From Maratus speciosus (lineage: Eukaryota > Arthropoda > Arachnida > Araneae > Salticidae): a stretch of 64,000 bases of DNA. Below, one piece after another: positions 12,200 to 24,070 of the stretch. The stretch spans positions 476,708,806 to 476,772,805 of the forward strand of contig OZ010795.1 in NCBI GenBank assembly GCA_963932465.1. Direction: 5' to 3'. Position numbers and translations under genes: made by a program. Below the pieces are notes generated by a model. The model made no database searches and was not told where the DNA came from. It worked only from the letters and a program-made list of their open reading frames with translations. Within the stretch, counting starts at the first letter, position 1; each line of letters begins with the position of its first letter.

Positions 12200-13770
12200 A
12201 AAAAGGGACAGGCAGTACAAGCTATTTACAAGACTGGGCAAGTTACTATATAAAATGAAGATTCTGTTCATTTCCGTAGGTGCTTTACGGAGGTCAGGAA
12301 GGGATTTTTTGAAAGTTGCAAGTTTAACTTGCTTACCAAAAGTTTTATCAAATTTCAGAAGTTGGTTTAGAAAATCGGTGTCAGAAACTGCACCGTTTTG
12401 GGGGGCCGATGTAATTTGGTTACCCATTATAGGGGTAATAGAAATGGGTTTAGCAACAACGCCAGCCGCAGTGCTCGCAAAAGAGACTGCTGGATCCACT
12501 TTCTTTGGGGGAAAGGATGACGCGTTTTTAGCGAATTTTTTACGGTCGAAAGAGAATTTTTTGCAAAACTATTTGACTGATTACCTGAGAACTTAGGGCA
12601 CAGTCGATAATTAGCAGGGTGAGCACCCGAAAAGTGGCAAAACTTGCAGGGTTCGTCATAAGGTTTGCTGCATGCGGCAGATTTGTGCGGTCCTGCACAT
12701 TTCACGCATACAGATCGTAGGTGGCACACAGCCGCCGAGTGGTAGAGCCCCTGGTAATTTTGGCACGGTATTGGGCACTTACGACCCCGGTACTTCTCAA
12801 ACTGGACCCCGAGCCCCATTATCTCAGTAATTTGGAATAGGGCATCGATTTTAGTTGGCTGTCTGAGCAGCTGAATAAGAAAGAGGGGGAGGGGAACAGG
12901 GTTCTTTGTGTTGCCCATGTACATTTGAGTTATCGAAAGGCTATTTAGTTCAGTGACATCTAATGCCATTTTGATGAGGTGTATGTCAGCGTTTGCTGGA
13001 AGACCTCTCAGAACAAATTTTAAGTTTTTCTCTTTTTCTAAGAGAAAGCTGCGATAATGGATTCCATCCCCCGACAGGATTTGCTGAACCTTTCTGTATT
13101 CAGCTTCGGTGTTAATAGACACTCTAATGTAGTTTTTGTTCATAATTGAACGAACAGCTGGAACTTTTTGTCTAAGGGTTATGAGGAGGTTAGACCAATG
13201 TTTAATTGGTTCGATGAAGAAAGGAGGGATTCTCTCCTTTTTTGGTTGCGTTTGCGAGCTTCTGCTCTAATTTTTCGCAATTTGGGTTCTTCTTTTTAGA
13301 AGAAACATCTTGCCAACCCTCGGCAGCGGTGTCTTCATCATGACGACGCTTGCCCGAGGTCGATTGCTTGGTAGGAGTTTCTACCATGTCTACATTAGAG
13401 CTCTCCTCTACAGGGGGGAAAGGGGGGTATCCTCGGGAAAATCAGAATATAAAGAGAGGCTATTTACCCTTAAGGCTAGTTACTACCTCATCAGAAATGA
13501 GCTGAGTCTGTCCATAATAGTGGCTTTCTTCACCTCCAGGGAAGTCAGGGTTGCTGAATCCTCTTTATATACTTGCTTCAATCGCTTTTCAACAATATCA
13601 AGTTATAGGCCCGCATATGTTTGCGCAGTCCTGTAGTATTTCAAGAGAATATTTTTCGTCTTATTATCCAGTGAACCGGCATCAATCTCCTTTTTGAGAA
13701 CTGACTCTCGAACTTTCTTAGCTTCCGTGAAAAGATTTTCAGGGGCATGGGAAAAATGGGTGGTTGCCAT
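12200..13770 (-). pseudogene. ORF1 gag-like nucleic-acid-binding protein of the jockey-type element
   Basis: The start is placed at the ATG that reads MATTHFSHAPENLF. The frame is broken by a stop near 13603 and by several more between 13200 and 13600. The best part, 12427-13143, holds LKFVLRGLPANADIH, typical of the PRE_C2HC region of jockey gag proteins. A run of zinc knuckles follows: CQNYQGLYHSAAVC, CVKCAGPHKSAAC and CKFCHFSGAHPANYRLC. The first knuckle has Tyr in place of the second Cys. The protein would coat element RNA. Confidence 0.85.
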
Positions 13771-13959
13771 GATGAAAGAAATATTAAGTAGCCGCCAAGC
13801 AGCTATAATTGCCACTCGTTATTCAATATTCTTAAAAGAACTTCGAAAAACTAGCTGTCAGTGTCATTACTATAACGGAAAAGACGGAGCAATTAGGCAT
13901 ACGACCTCTCGCAATGAAATCCAAGCTCCGAGTCGCGAAATAGCTCTTACACGAATGAT
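13771..13959 (-). promoter_or_regulatory. Putative 5' leader and internal start site of the jockey-type element
   Basis: About 190 bases separate the ORF1 start from GATCATTCGTGTAAGAGC on the minus strand (near 13940-13960). Many arthropod jockey and I-type elements start at a TCA(G/T)T-type initiator and carry an internal promoter in the first tens of bases. The TCATTCGTG here is the natural candidate for position +1. The assignment rests on this motif and on the drop to plain AT-rich DNA beyond it. Confidence 0.35.
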
Positions 13960-14399
13960 CAATGAAAACATAAATCACTAAATTAAAATTGTCCTTTAAA
14001 TAATGATTTTTTCAAAAAGTTTCTGGTGTACTAAAAAGAAATATATTAATGAGGCAGTCATTACTTTAATTACGGAGATAGAGAAAACTACTTTTTAATT
14101 AAATAAGAATTATTTGGAAATAATTACTTGCAAAAAAAAGTTTATTGGGCTATTTAAAATACGTATCGATATATGCCTCACATAGTATCATTAGCTGAAT
14201 GTATTTTTGAAAAAAAAAATGTTATATCTATGATTCATCATTTTCAAAAGCATAGATGAAAGCAAATGACTCTAAATAGGCAATCATGGAGACTTAGCCT
14301 AAATATGATATCTTCTTTTTATGGCAGACTTGGCGCTTTTTAAAATGGCTTTGTCACAATTTGGACTTAAGGAAAGACGATTTTTGGCCAAATTTTATA
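13960..14399. other. AT-rich DNA between retroelement and SINE
   Basis: I see no gene or repeat family here. It is the pre-insertion flank of the SINE that follows. Confidence 0.5.
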
Positions 14400-14413
14400 A
14401 ATAGCATTACGGT

Positions 14414-14655
14414 TGGTTGGTTGGTTGATTATTTGACGGCCGATTATCTACTCTAGGGATATAGGCCCGAGGGGGGAGTGCCCTGCGTGGTAGTCTTTAT
14501 AAGGGACCCTAACCCGTATTTACGCATGGAAATCCATGGCTCGAAGAAAACTACGAAAACACCGAACGATTGGACAGACGGGCGCGATTGGGTTCGAACC
14601 CAGCACCCCCCGTCTACCAGCTTCGAGAGCACAACATCTCAGCCACTTGTGGGGC
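14414..14655 (-). mobile_element. tRNA-derived SINE, copy 1, with 14-bp target duplication
   Basis: On the minus strand the head begins at the right end with an A-box-like GTGGCTGAGATGTTG and, after about 45 bases, a B-box GGGTTCGAACCC. These are the RNA polymerase III promoter pair of a tRNA. A body of about 150 bases follows, then a short CCAA-type repeat tail. Both sides carry the perfect 14-bp direct repeat AATAGCATTACGGT (14400-14413 and 14656-14669), the mark of retrotransposition. A second copy lies at 27431-27674. The short frames across it are not genes. Confidence 0.85.
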
Positions 14656-14669
14656 AATAGCATTACGGT

Positions 14670-15839
14670 ACAAGGATAAAATACCGGTATTTGTTTAATT
14701 GAGTTTTTTGGCACGTATGTATAAATTAATTGTTTCCGTATGTATATAATAAAAGCAATGTAAAAATATTGAAGAAATTTTGTGTTTGAAATATGGGTCA
14801 AACATCCCCAGTCTTCCTTGTACTTTAAACAAATATCGCAGATAGTTATCGCTTTCTGCAAGATTTTGAGTGTCCTAGCAAATGAACTATATATTTACGC
14901 ACTTGTGTTTTGATAGGGAATATTCCATAGTAAATGTGAATAATACTTATAAATTTCATGATTAAGCAAGAACATTTGCGAAAGTTAGAGAGTGAACAGA
15001 CATACAGAGGAACAAAATGTATAAATAAATAAACATCCCTTTTGAACACAAATAGAATTAGAAAAATTCAGATTATTTAGTAATTAATATTTTTAGTATG
15101 ACATCCGTATGCATAATTTTTTTTTTCTGTGACTCAGGGAGTATGGCCATACTTATACTTTTTTCTCTTAACTTATACTCTGCTGTAGTGTGTGCCAATT
15201 GAAGTAGCATTTTATTACAGAAATTTTCCCCCTAATTTAAATGACAGAATTTCTGAGATTAAACAAAGATTAAAATTTATGTAAGAAAATTCTGGATTAT
15301 ACACCAGCCCAGTTGGACATAACTGCTTTAATGCAAGAAGAATAAAAATGCTTTTTCCAATAACCTAACTACAAGTTCAACATAATCTATTAAAACTGTA
15401 AAACAATTTGACGTTTTGAAAACCTGTTGATAAATATGCATTTATATTGTAAACAAATATAAAATATATTCCCTGTTCTAAAAAAAAAGCTTCAAATCGT
15501 TTCTAATTGCAATGAAAATTCGTACTCTCGCAATAGAAGAATCACTCTTATTCCATCCACTGCAAGTATTAGGAGTCAATTTGACTTCCCCTTGAAAATG
15601 AAATTTCCCCCCATACTAGCTTTTTTATAGGCTGTTCTAACAAATTACTGGTATTTTAAAGATAGAATGCACCGCATGAGGGTAAATTTTACCCTTAATT
15701 TAGACCCAAAAGGACTCAAAATGACTCATTCTTCCATTACACGAATAAGGAACAGATATACAAATCTTACAATCATTTTCTCTCAAAAATATTTTAATAT
15801 GTTATAGTGTTAACATTCTAGCTCATATGTACTTTATTA
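14670..15839. other. AT-rich DNA without recognisable gene
   Basis: Open frames at 14520-15049 on the minus strand are short, show no domain and partly run through the SINE. I see no repeat structure. Confidence 0.5.
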
Positions 15840-16190
15840 TTGTTATGCTGCAGACCAGGCCCCTACCTGCCACTCAATATGCCTATCTTAACGTGTTTTG
15901 CACCTGCCCGCTGGGGCAAAATTCGTCATATTCCCGCAAGACGGAGATTTACAAGATGGTACCTTGGCTTTCGTGGCTTCATAGATGTTAATTTTATAAC
16001 TTTTGTTACTGTGTTGGTCGGTTCTAAATTGATATTAGTTATACTGTTCGGATTTGTTTGTACACATTCGAAAATGAAAGGAAAAAAAAGAAAAGACGTG
16101 GAGCGGGGGAGACCTCAATCTTCACCAGAACTCATAAGAGCAGTCTATAAAGGGCGACCTTGGCTGCTCGAGTTTAATCTCATAATTTAG
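15840..16190 (+). other. Unassigned 116-residue open frame, less AT-rich
   Basis: The frame is longer than most chance frames here, and its surroundings are richer in G and C. A hydrophobic stretch of about 25 residues (FITFVTVLVGSKLILVILFG region) is followed by a basic KMKGKKRKDVERGR segment. I recognise no family, and other frames over the same bases are also open in pieces. It may be the body of a repeat that extends into the tRNA-like segment just downstream, rather than a gene. Confidence 0.2.
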
Positions 16191-16384
16191 AACCTTGATC
16201 AAGTGACGAGATCTTCACCTGACTAGGCACCCCCGGAGGTATAATTCATAAGAAACTTGTTTCTTGACATGTTGCTTCACTTTAGTGCTTGTCATCAAGT
16301 TCCCACTTATCAGTCGTCGTCGATATAAGAACGAGATAGATACAAGGAAACAGATAACACCTGAAGATTACATCCTTGAACTCC

Positions 16385-16500
16385 ACAAGGAGTGTGCAGC
16401 GGAGTCATCGGGAGTTGAATCCGTCACCTCTCCTATGCTCGCAAGCGATTAGCGGAGTGGTGTCTTAATCACTCGGAAACGGAGAAGCCTCCCTCATCAG
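16385..16500 (-). mobile_element. Degenerate tRNA-like segment, possible SINE head
   Basis: On the minus strand the stretch reads like a serine-type tRNA. A D-arm-like CCGAGTGATTAAGAC is followed by CCGCTAATC around a GCT anticodon position, a long variable region, and a B-box-like GGATTCAACTCC. The acceptor and anticodon stems do not pair well, so it is not a working tRNA gene. A tRNA-derived SINE head or a tRNA pseudogene are the two options. No target duplication was found. Confidence 0.35.
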
Positions 16501-17368
16501 AATATAACCTTACAGATACAAAACAATCACATAAAGAACTCAAGTCAATCCGTTAAAGTTATAAACAGAGTAAAACAGTATATTCAGGTGGAATCGGGGC
16601 TGCTTCGTTCATAGGCGATTCAGCCAACTTTCTGGAGGACTTTGAAATTCATGATGGATTTTACATAGCAATCTAAACTAGGGAACTTCAACCCGTGTTC
16701 AGCCACAATCCCCTTAATACTAATTTAGTATTAAGGAGGTAGTCGTTCAGCCGGCCACGGGTGTTATTTCGAATATTAAGAGAGAAGAATTTTCAGCGAC
16801 ATCGAAAATATTATTAACGCTTTATTATAACAAATTCATACGTACTAATTGTTATGTTTTCTTTTGCAGCAAATACGCATATTTTGAAACCAAAAAATAA
16901 TTTTATAAAATGTCTTTTATTTTCTATGTGGCACCTATTTGATCTCATATATTAAGTAAAATTTTTTGGTTCAATATGCATTTTCAACTTTAAAAAAATC
17001 TTGAAAGTTGATAGCTATTTCAATTATATTCTTTAGATAATAATTTATCATGAAATAGGGAAAAAGCCACTCGGTACATTAATTTTTTCTCCAATCAACT
17101 CAAATGCCGGGCGAATTGAATCTGCTTCTTTCCTGCCATTAAGTGTTAAACTTTATAATAGCGAGATTTCCACTTTATTCAGGGTGGTGACAGATCAGGC
17201 ATAAAGCAGTGTAAAAAGTTCTAAGTACGTCAAATCAAATTGTAAGTTTGATGGTAGCGCACGACACACCTTTCTTCGATCTTAAGATTAATCTTTATTG
17301 CTCAAAGGACGAAGAAAAAAACTTATTACATATTATTTTTTTAGTTGGGTTCTTGACATATCTCCAGT
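16501..17368. other. Intergenic DNA with a perfect hairpin
   Basis: No gene was seen. A perfect palindrome CCTTAATACTAA/TTAGTATTAAGG lies at 16712-16736. It is flanked by a weaker outer inverted pair, ACCCGTGTTCAGCC and GGCCACGGGTG. The remainder is AT-rich. Confidence 0.5.
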
Positions 17369-17930
17369 TGTAAAACGGAGTCTGGATTAGTTATGAGAGT
17401 CTATAAATATATAAATGCACACACGCTGAAATTCACAGTCTGAATATATGAGCAAACAGTTTTAGACTTTGAAATTGTCTACCTCCTTCTAATTTTTCCA
17501 GGACAGATATTTATCCTCAGTCATTATTGTTCAGAGAACGCTCGTGTTGAGCTCCGGTGATTCTCCACTTTTAACACCTTTTATCTTGTCACCTCAACAT
17601 CATGTTTCATCCACAAAATCCTTCTCTCGCTCCACGAGAGCAGGCTGCAACTCTCTCTCGAGGCCTTTGCACAACTGCCTTCCCTCTCTTCTCAACTCTT
17701 CTCTACGCGGGGGGCGTTTTTCTCGTCCACTCCAATTGTAGCCAACAGCTGAGGTCACTTATAATCAGACCCGTTCCTGGATCTCTACCTAGGAAACACG
17801 AAATCGCAGTGCACCTCTCACCAAGGTAATATCTTTACCCCGCGGTCATTTGTAACTCAGGTCTTTTCTTACCTGGCTTCTACCTGGCTCCAAATCCCTG
17901 GAATTCTTTTGTTCAGGATTCTTCTCAACA
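17369..17930 (-). mobile_element. Candidate solo LTR
   Basis: On the minus strand this less AT-rich block starts TGTTGAGAAG and ends TTTTACA, the TG...CA ends expected of an LTR. Inside are a possible TATA box (GATTATAAGTG), a purine-rich GAGAGAGA leader and an AATAAT polyadenylation-like signal in the usual order. TGGAGATATG begins two bases after the end, where a primer-binding site would be expected. No second LTR, no internal genes and no matching flanking duplication were found. Two overlapping open frames (17544-17829) come from the composition of this block. Confidence 0.3.
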
Positions 17931-19178
17931 GAGAAAATATTCGAGTAAATTTGGCTTCGCTATGCAGGGTTGTTCGTTTAAGGTTATTCTCACGCACAGA
18001 GAGATTTTCCATTTAAAAGGAAATCATTACAGCAGTTTAAAAATAGAAAATGTCAGCAATTTCTTATAAAAAATTCGTCCTTTTTAATCATGCGGTTAAA
18101 AAAGACGAATTTTTCTATGAGAAAATTCTGGTATTGTCCTTTTACTTCGACAGCTTTTTTTTTAGTCTGCCGCTATAGCGCTATAACAGAATATATTCTG
18201 ATATTCTAACAGCGCCTTGTGGGATAAATCTACGCTTTCTGATGTGTAATAACAGTAGTGTATCATCTTTCGTTTTTATTACTACTAAAACTTCACATCA
18301 CCACTATGGACTACTAATACTGTTACTAAAGGAAGTAATTGTGCAGAACCCCTTGTGAAAAAATTCAAAATTGTGTGCAAACGCATATAAATAAAATGTT
18401 TCTTTATGAATCAAGAAGAAAATGGGAATTATATAGTCCACAGCGTCTACATACAAACAGACCCTGGATATCTAACCTACTCTATTTAATTAAATTATGG
18501 GTGGCACGTGGAATTTTAAGAATCTACAAATGTATGGCCCTCGAGGGAAAAATTTTGAAGCCGCCTAATGTAAACCAATCATTAAAGCAATGAATTAAAA
18601 AAATACATAAAAGTATTTGGTATAAATTTTGTTTTTCTCTCGTTTTTACTCTTTATGTATAATTTAATTAAAGATTTTTATAACATTTAAAACTTTCTTT
18701 TTCAAATTTTCACTTTTTACGTAGAAAAGAAAAGAATCGATAAATATAAGACACGTGTCTTCTGTTCTGCGTTAGGATCTTATTGGAAAGATTCCAGGAG
18801 CATATAACACAAATGTTTATTTTTGAGTTAAAATATTTTTTCAAAGAGTTAAAAAATGACAGCTCAAGCATATCATAATAACTTGAATATTTATGATGCA
18901 ATTCAGTTGAAACATGAGAAAAGTTTATATTGAGAAATGTATCAGAAATAAATGCAAATGGTGGAAACAGAGAAATATTACGCTGAAAAAAAAATGAAAA
19001 AAATAAACTACTAGGGAAAATAGAGATTTTTTTTTAAATATTGTTTAAAATTATTACCATTGTTATAAGTTTTCTAAAACATATTTTCAGAAAATTGAAT
19101 AAACATTTATATAAAAACTTTAATAAAAATATAATTATTTTAATTAAATGGAAGAGAAAGTCGGATAATTTTATTAGT
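17931..19178. other. AT-rich DNA with a hairpin
   Basis: No gene is visible. A short inverted pair AAAAATTCGTCC/GACGAATTTTT lies at about 18067-18115, and TGAGAAAATT follows. The remaining frames are short and lack domains. Confidence 0.5.
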
Positions 19179-19207
19179 CACGCGCGCGCGCGCACGCACG
19201 CACACGC
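19179..19207. repeat. (CG)n(CACG)n microsatellite
   Basis: This is a strictly alternating purine-pyrimidine tract, CACGCGCGCGCGCGCACG and onward, in AT-rich surroundings. Such tracts can adopt Z-DNA. CpG runs are also notable in a genome this poor in G and C. Confidence 0.9.
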
Positions 19208-19944
19208 ATATATAAATATAAACACAATTACAGCGTCTAGAATAAATAGTCTGGAAATCAGCTATCTAAACATTGCTAAAAATTTTAATCCTTTAAAAGT
19301 GCAACGATGCTAAAACCTTAACAGTAGATCGCAGCGACATCTGAGTGATATTTTCAACTTTCAGTGTTAATCTAGACGAGCCTGGCAGTTTTAGAAAATA
19401 TGCTGCAGATGTCTCTGCAATCAACTCTTTGTATTTCAGCAGCGTTGGCACTTTATCGGATTCAATATTTTAACACTTTTTAAAGTATTAATGGGATATC
19501 AAATATCCACACTATTTATTCTTAACGCTATAATACGTGTCACAAAATTATTAAAACTCGCTTTTATTTTTTTACAAGTTAGAGATACGCACACAATTTT
19601 AACTTCTAAAATTATTTTTTTTAAAAAGAACAATAACATTGATTGGATAAAGCAGTAAAATTTAACTTATGCAATTTTAATTAATTCAATAATAACTTAA
19701 TTTTAAATTGAATCCAGAATCATGGTAATTTTTACTATGCGAACATATCACGGTATGTATGCCTAATACATTCCCAATTTCTTAATTTTCTCTGTATGCT
19801 GGAATTTAAATATTTATCTTAATACTTTTATTATTATTTAATCAATGTGCACAAAGCATTCCAGCACTTATTTAGAATACTTTTGCAATTTACATTGCCG
19901 ACGTATCTCCAACAGGCAAAACCTTAAAGTGTATTACAATATTT
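19208..19944. other. AT-rich DNA without recognisable gene
   Basis: I see nothing assignable here. It is the downstream flank of the RTE-like fragment. Confidence 0.5.
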
Positions 19945-21190
19945 TGGGACCTTCTGCATACATACATATATCTATATCGCAGCAGCCGTTTCCAATCCAC
20001 TGTTGGATGTAGTTCTCCTCATTTTTTTTTTTTTTTTTTTTTTTGGTCACCCAAATAATTCCAACAGCTTTACTTGTTTCGTCGCTCCATTTTACCTGAG
20101 GTCGTTTTCTTGGTCGTTTTACAGCTCTGGGATACCACTGTAGGATGCTTGTACTACATATATTGTCTTGACGTCTTACAATGTAACAACCAGCCGTTTC
20201 CATTTTAACAATTCGATCCTCTTGATGATGTTAAAAACTTTCGTCTGACTTCATATTCAGGTAACTTTTTTCTTTCTTTTATAGTTATGCCTAGCATACA
20301 TCTTTCTATACCCCTCTGTCTTGTTTGTCATCTTTCTACCATTGTCTATGTTTTTGCTTCATTAATTAGTTCAGAAATACACCCTGATTAAATATTTTTC
20401 TTTTCAGACAGAGAGGCATGCTTTAGAATAAGTTCTTCTCAAAAGGTTTTTATCTATATCTTATTTGTCTGTTGATTTCATTCATTATGCTGTTGTACAA
20501 TGTTATTTCATATCCTAGGTACATATAGCCTGAACTTCCATATTTTAAGTGTTGTTGTTGACAATAATTTTGTTTGGTCGAAATGAATTTAACACCATCT
20601 TATTCCTTTCCACATTTACCCGTATTTTGAATTCCTTGTTAATGCTAGATTCTGCCCAATCTTTTAAAACGTCTTCCAATTAGTCAAGTCTGTTATTGAA
20701 AATTAAAATGTCGTAGGCCAACCAGAGATGACTTAGATATTTTAGATTATTCTAATTCCTTTATTTTCACAATCCATCTTCTTGAAAATATTTTTTTAAA
20801 CAGCCGTAAAAACATTGTTTAACTACTCTTTCAAGCTTCATCTTTGCTTTAATTCCCTCCAAATTTATAGTTTCTGTTCCGTTCTTGTAAATCCTTTTTA
20901 TAATAACCATGTAAGGATTTTCTATACCAATGTCCTCCAGAGATTTTACCACTGCTAATGTGTAGACATAACCAAACACTTTTTCATAATCAATAAAAAC
21001 AAGTCAGAGAGAAAAATATATTCCTTGTGTTTTCTTTGAGTTCCCTTATTGTCTGAATATGATCCATTGTGCTAAATGAACTTAGAAATCCTACTTGTTC
21101 TCTAGGTTAAGCTTAGTCAACCTCGTATTCAATGTTTCTAGTTAAAACTTTGGTGAAACTTTTTTAAATCACTGTCGGTAAGGTGCACCT
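19945..21190 (-). pseudogene. RTE-like non-LTR retrotransposon, 5'-truncated fragment
   Basis: Read on the minus strand across several frames, the segment holds a FSTMDHIQTIRELKEN block and a VFIDYEKVFGYV block that corresponds to the first catalytic motif. SLEDIGIENPYM and IYKNGTETINLEG blocks follow. Near 20730 an AYDILIF block looks like a damaged YADD motif. The C-terminal part reads ILQWYPRAVKRPRKRPQVKWSDE and ends YIQQWIGNG, the usual ending of arthropod endonuclease-reverse transcriptases of the RTE type. A run of 23 T (20022-20044) expands a lysine stretch inside the C-terminal region. Many stops and frameshifts show that it is dead. Confidence 0.75.
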
Positions 21191-22948
21191 ACACATACAG
21201 GTAGAAGAACAGCAGGGGGATTTTCAACAGAGTTTAATGAAACTTGGTGTAAATATTCTTCATTTATTTTAATTCAATAACAAAAGAAAGAGAGAAAGAG
21301 AATAAGTCTAGAATTCTAGAAAGAGATAAATCATTCCAAGGATATGTTAATCGTGCTGTAAAGCAAAGAGTTTAGAGCTTATCTGAAAGAAACAAAATTT
21401 ATTTTACAACTTTAACTAATTAACTGAATACAAGGTTTTATCCCACTTCGGACATCTCATGTTACCTAAAATGAATGAGGATCGAAAAGCAAGCATTAAA
21501 AGGTACCTAAAAATGAAAAAATTCCTAAACCCAATAATATAAAATGTTTTAGTAATTTTATATGTGTTCGTGCACACTTTGAAAATTATTAATCCTCTGC
21601 GAACCAGATGGGTCCAATGGACCCGAGAAGTACTTTCAAAATATTTATTCAAACCAGAATTTTATTTTATAAACTAAATATATAAACCAAACAGTAATAA
21701 GTTAAAGAAAAAAGTTAAATAGTTTTAAATAAAAATTTTGGTGTAGAATATTTTTTATAAAACTTGATTAAAGTTTTCAGTAGTTCTAGAGTTAAACATT
21801 AAAACAAAACAGAACAAAACAAACAAAACAAAACAAAAATGATAAATTAACTTACCAATACAGTAACAACAAAAATTCCAGTATTGAGATACTATAAACT
21901 TCTTTACCTTGTCTAGAGCTAAATATTTCAATTATTATACTCCAGTAGATTTTCATTCAGACATTTTCATCTGACTTTACTGTCTTTACTACTATCGCCC
22001 ACAAACAAATTTTTAAAGCGCTTCGCATTATTATTATTGATCACTTAATATTTGTTAGGATTCCTACTTCCTAATGTAGGAAATTATATTTCACTGAATT
22101 CTAAAATTGAATTTTAATTTCTTCATACTTGAAATATTATGTAAATATCTGGAAATTATAAAGATTTTTAATTCAAATGATATATAAACATGGTGTGTCA
22201 CCAAAAATCCAGATAAATTGAACATTCCATTAGAGAAAAGTACTTTTAATGAAATGTAAATGTTCAAAAACTTGTTTTTTTAGCACTTATGAAAACGAAT
22301 TATAAAAATTAGAGAAAACCATAAACATTTTGTTTCATGTAAAACGAAATATCCCCTAGAAGACATTTATTCCACACATCTATCTGTAAATTGAATGTTC
22401 CCCTCTATTACCTTCTGATGCTACCATCGGTATACAATGAAATGCGACATTATATATGCCCAGGAGGTCTGTCACAAAAATGATTCTTCTTGGTGTCGCG
22501 CTCGCATGCTGTAACTATTGGTGACTGTTTTTTATGCGGCATACATAACTATCGAAGAATTTGACATCTGTTAGTATGTTCGTATTTATTGTAAAAAATG
22601 TATTGACGTAGTTTGAAAGACAGGATTGTAAAACAACTTGGTCAGTACACTATCTTATTGAACTCTCGCAATACACATTACTGTCACTGCGTGATTTTCC
22701 AGTGATTTTTGTCCATCGTACTAAAAACATCGTTGGACTACTTTAAGGCAGAATATTTTGCCTTAAGTTCATAAACGTTTGATCTCGTACAACCATGAAT
22801 ACTTTTCTGTACTAAACACGCCGCGCAAATGTCTTCGTTCGCAGCATACACTTGATTTAATTTCATATTTTTTTTGTAATTGCTTTAAAAAAAAAATAGT
22901 TCAATTAATAATCATTTAAATCTTAATTATCTTGAGCTGTGTTATTTA
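21191..22948. other. AT-rich DNA without recognisable gene
   Basis: An (AAAAC)n-like microsatellite lies near 21801-21840. A 78-residue frame at 21416-21652 has no recognisable domain. Nothing else was assigned. Confidence 0.5.
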
Positions 22949-23311
22949 AGGGCGCTATCAGATTCACCAACTTTTTGAGCAATTTTTTAGACACTCTTGA
23001 TTTCCTCCAACTTTTCGCGAAATATTGTCTCAACACCTAGTGTGATAGCAAACAGCAATATCCTCAACTTTTTATCCACAGCTCTAAAAAATTCTGAGCT
23101 AGCCCCCAACTTTCAACATTTCAGCCAGTCAGAGATAAGGGATTGATACGAATAGGCGATAAATATTAACGGCTGTTACTAGTAATACTGGTTTTCTTCC
23201 AACTTTAGCAATGGCAATTGTAACCTTTTTCTCCCTTTGAACGGGAAAAATTTGGGTTAAAATCGGCTGAAAAGTTGGTTGCTCGAAAAGTTGGTGAATG
23301 TGATAGCAGCC
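22949..23311. mobile_element. MITE, Harbinger-like
   Basis: The left terminus is AGGGCGCTATCAGATTCACC and the right terminus is the complement of GGCTGCTATCACATTCACC. Homology runs through CAACTTTTTGAGC. Copies of AAAGTTGG recur inside both ends. The trinucleotide TTA flanks both sides, which fits the TWA target of PIF/Harbinger elements, although one extra A is needed on the left. There is no coding sequence. Confidence 0.6.
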
Positions 23312-24070
23312 TTAGACGACAAGATTCCTTTTGAAGCAGCTAACTTTTGATGCTTATTTCTGCTACATTAAAATTAAGAGAACACATAATGCCAATGATC
23401 AGATACTTACACAATTTAAAATACAAACATGAAATTTATTTACAAGAAAAATGCATAAAATAACACTAATATAGGAGAAGGTGGCCTAAAATGATCCCCT
23501 TAAGAGGAAAACTTGTGTAAAATAACATAACTGTTTAAATGAAACTTTAACCCTATGCTAATATGTTTCACACTATATTTTGCATTAGAAACATATTTTA
23601 ATAATATTTTAAACCCAAATTAAATAATAAAAAACTACATTTTTGAAAAAGTGTCCAAAGGATCATTTTACCATTACCCAAGGGCAAAATGATCCTTCAT
23701 TTAAAAATAATTGTAAATTGTTTTATAATCTATTCTTTTATAATGTCATATTAATAATAATCTTCATTTGTTCTACCAATTTATTTTCAGACATTAAAAC
23801 ACACTAAGATTTCATAGTTTAACATACACCCAAAAAGTAGTGCACATGTCAAAAGTTTATCCCTTTCAGGGGCAGAGGAATTCTGTTCATAAAATGATGA
23901 AATAATTGACTGACACCAGAAAATTCAAACGAATTTCATACTAAATAACAAAACGCTATTTTGCACTTTAATTACAAAAGCAAAATTTTATTAAAATATT
24001 CTTGGTGCCAGTTGTCACTTTTGAAATTAAAATTAGGTGGCTAGACCCTCTAGCCACCGCCCTTGAAAGG

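Larger units (their letters stand above)
10031..13959 (-). mobile_element. Jockey-type non-LTR retrotransposon, 3'-deleted
   Basis: On the minus strand the order is a short 5' leader, a gag-like ORF1 with zinc knuckles, an AP-type endonuclease and a reverse transcriptase. This is the standard two-ORF layout of the jockey superfamily. Several frameshifts and stops break all three coding parts, so the copy is dead. The element is unusual in keeping an apparent 5' end while lacking everything downstream of the YADD region of the reverse transcriptase, including the 3' UTR and tail. The missing side abuts a minisatellite. Overlapping plus-strand frames in this stretch are antisense shadows. Confidence 0.9.

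Noticed and set aside
12060..12596. 178-residue plus-strand open frame
   Set aside because: It is antisense to the ORF1/endonuclease region of the minus-strand jockey-type element and shows no domain of its own.
14585..14655. Possible functional tRNA gene
   Set aside because: A and B boxes are present, but the stems do not fold to a tRNA. A SINE body, tail and 14-bp target duplication show it is a SINE head.
17544..17829. Two overlapping plus-strand frames of 65 and 75 residues
   Set aside because: They overlap in different frames, have no start context or domain, and fit a non-coding LTR-like block better.
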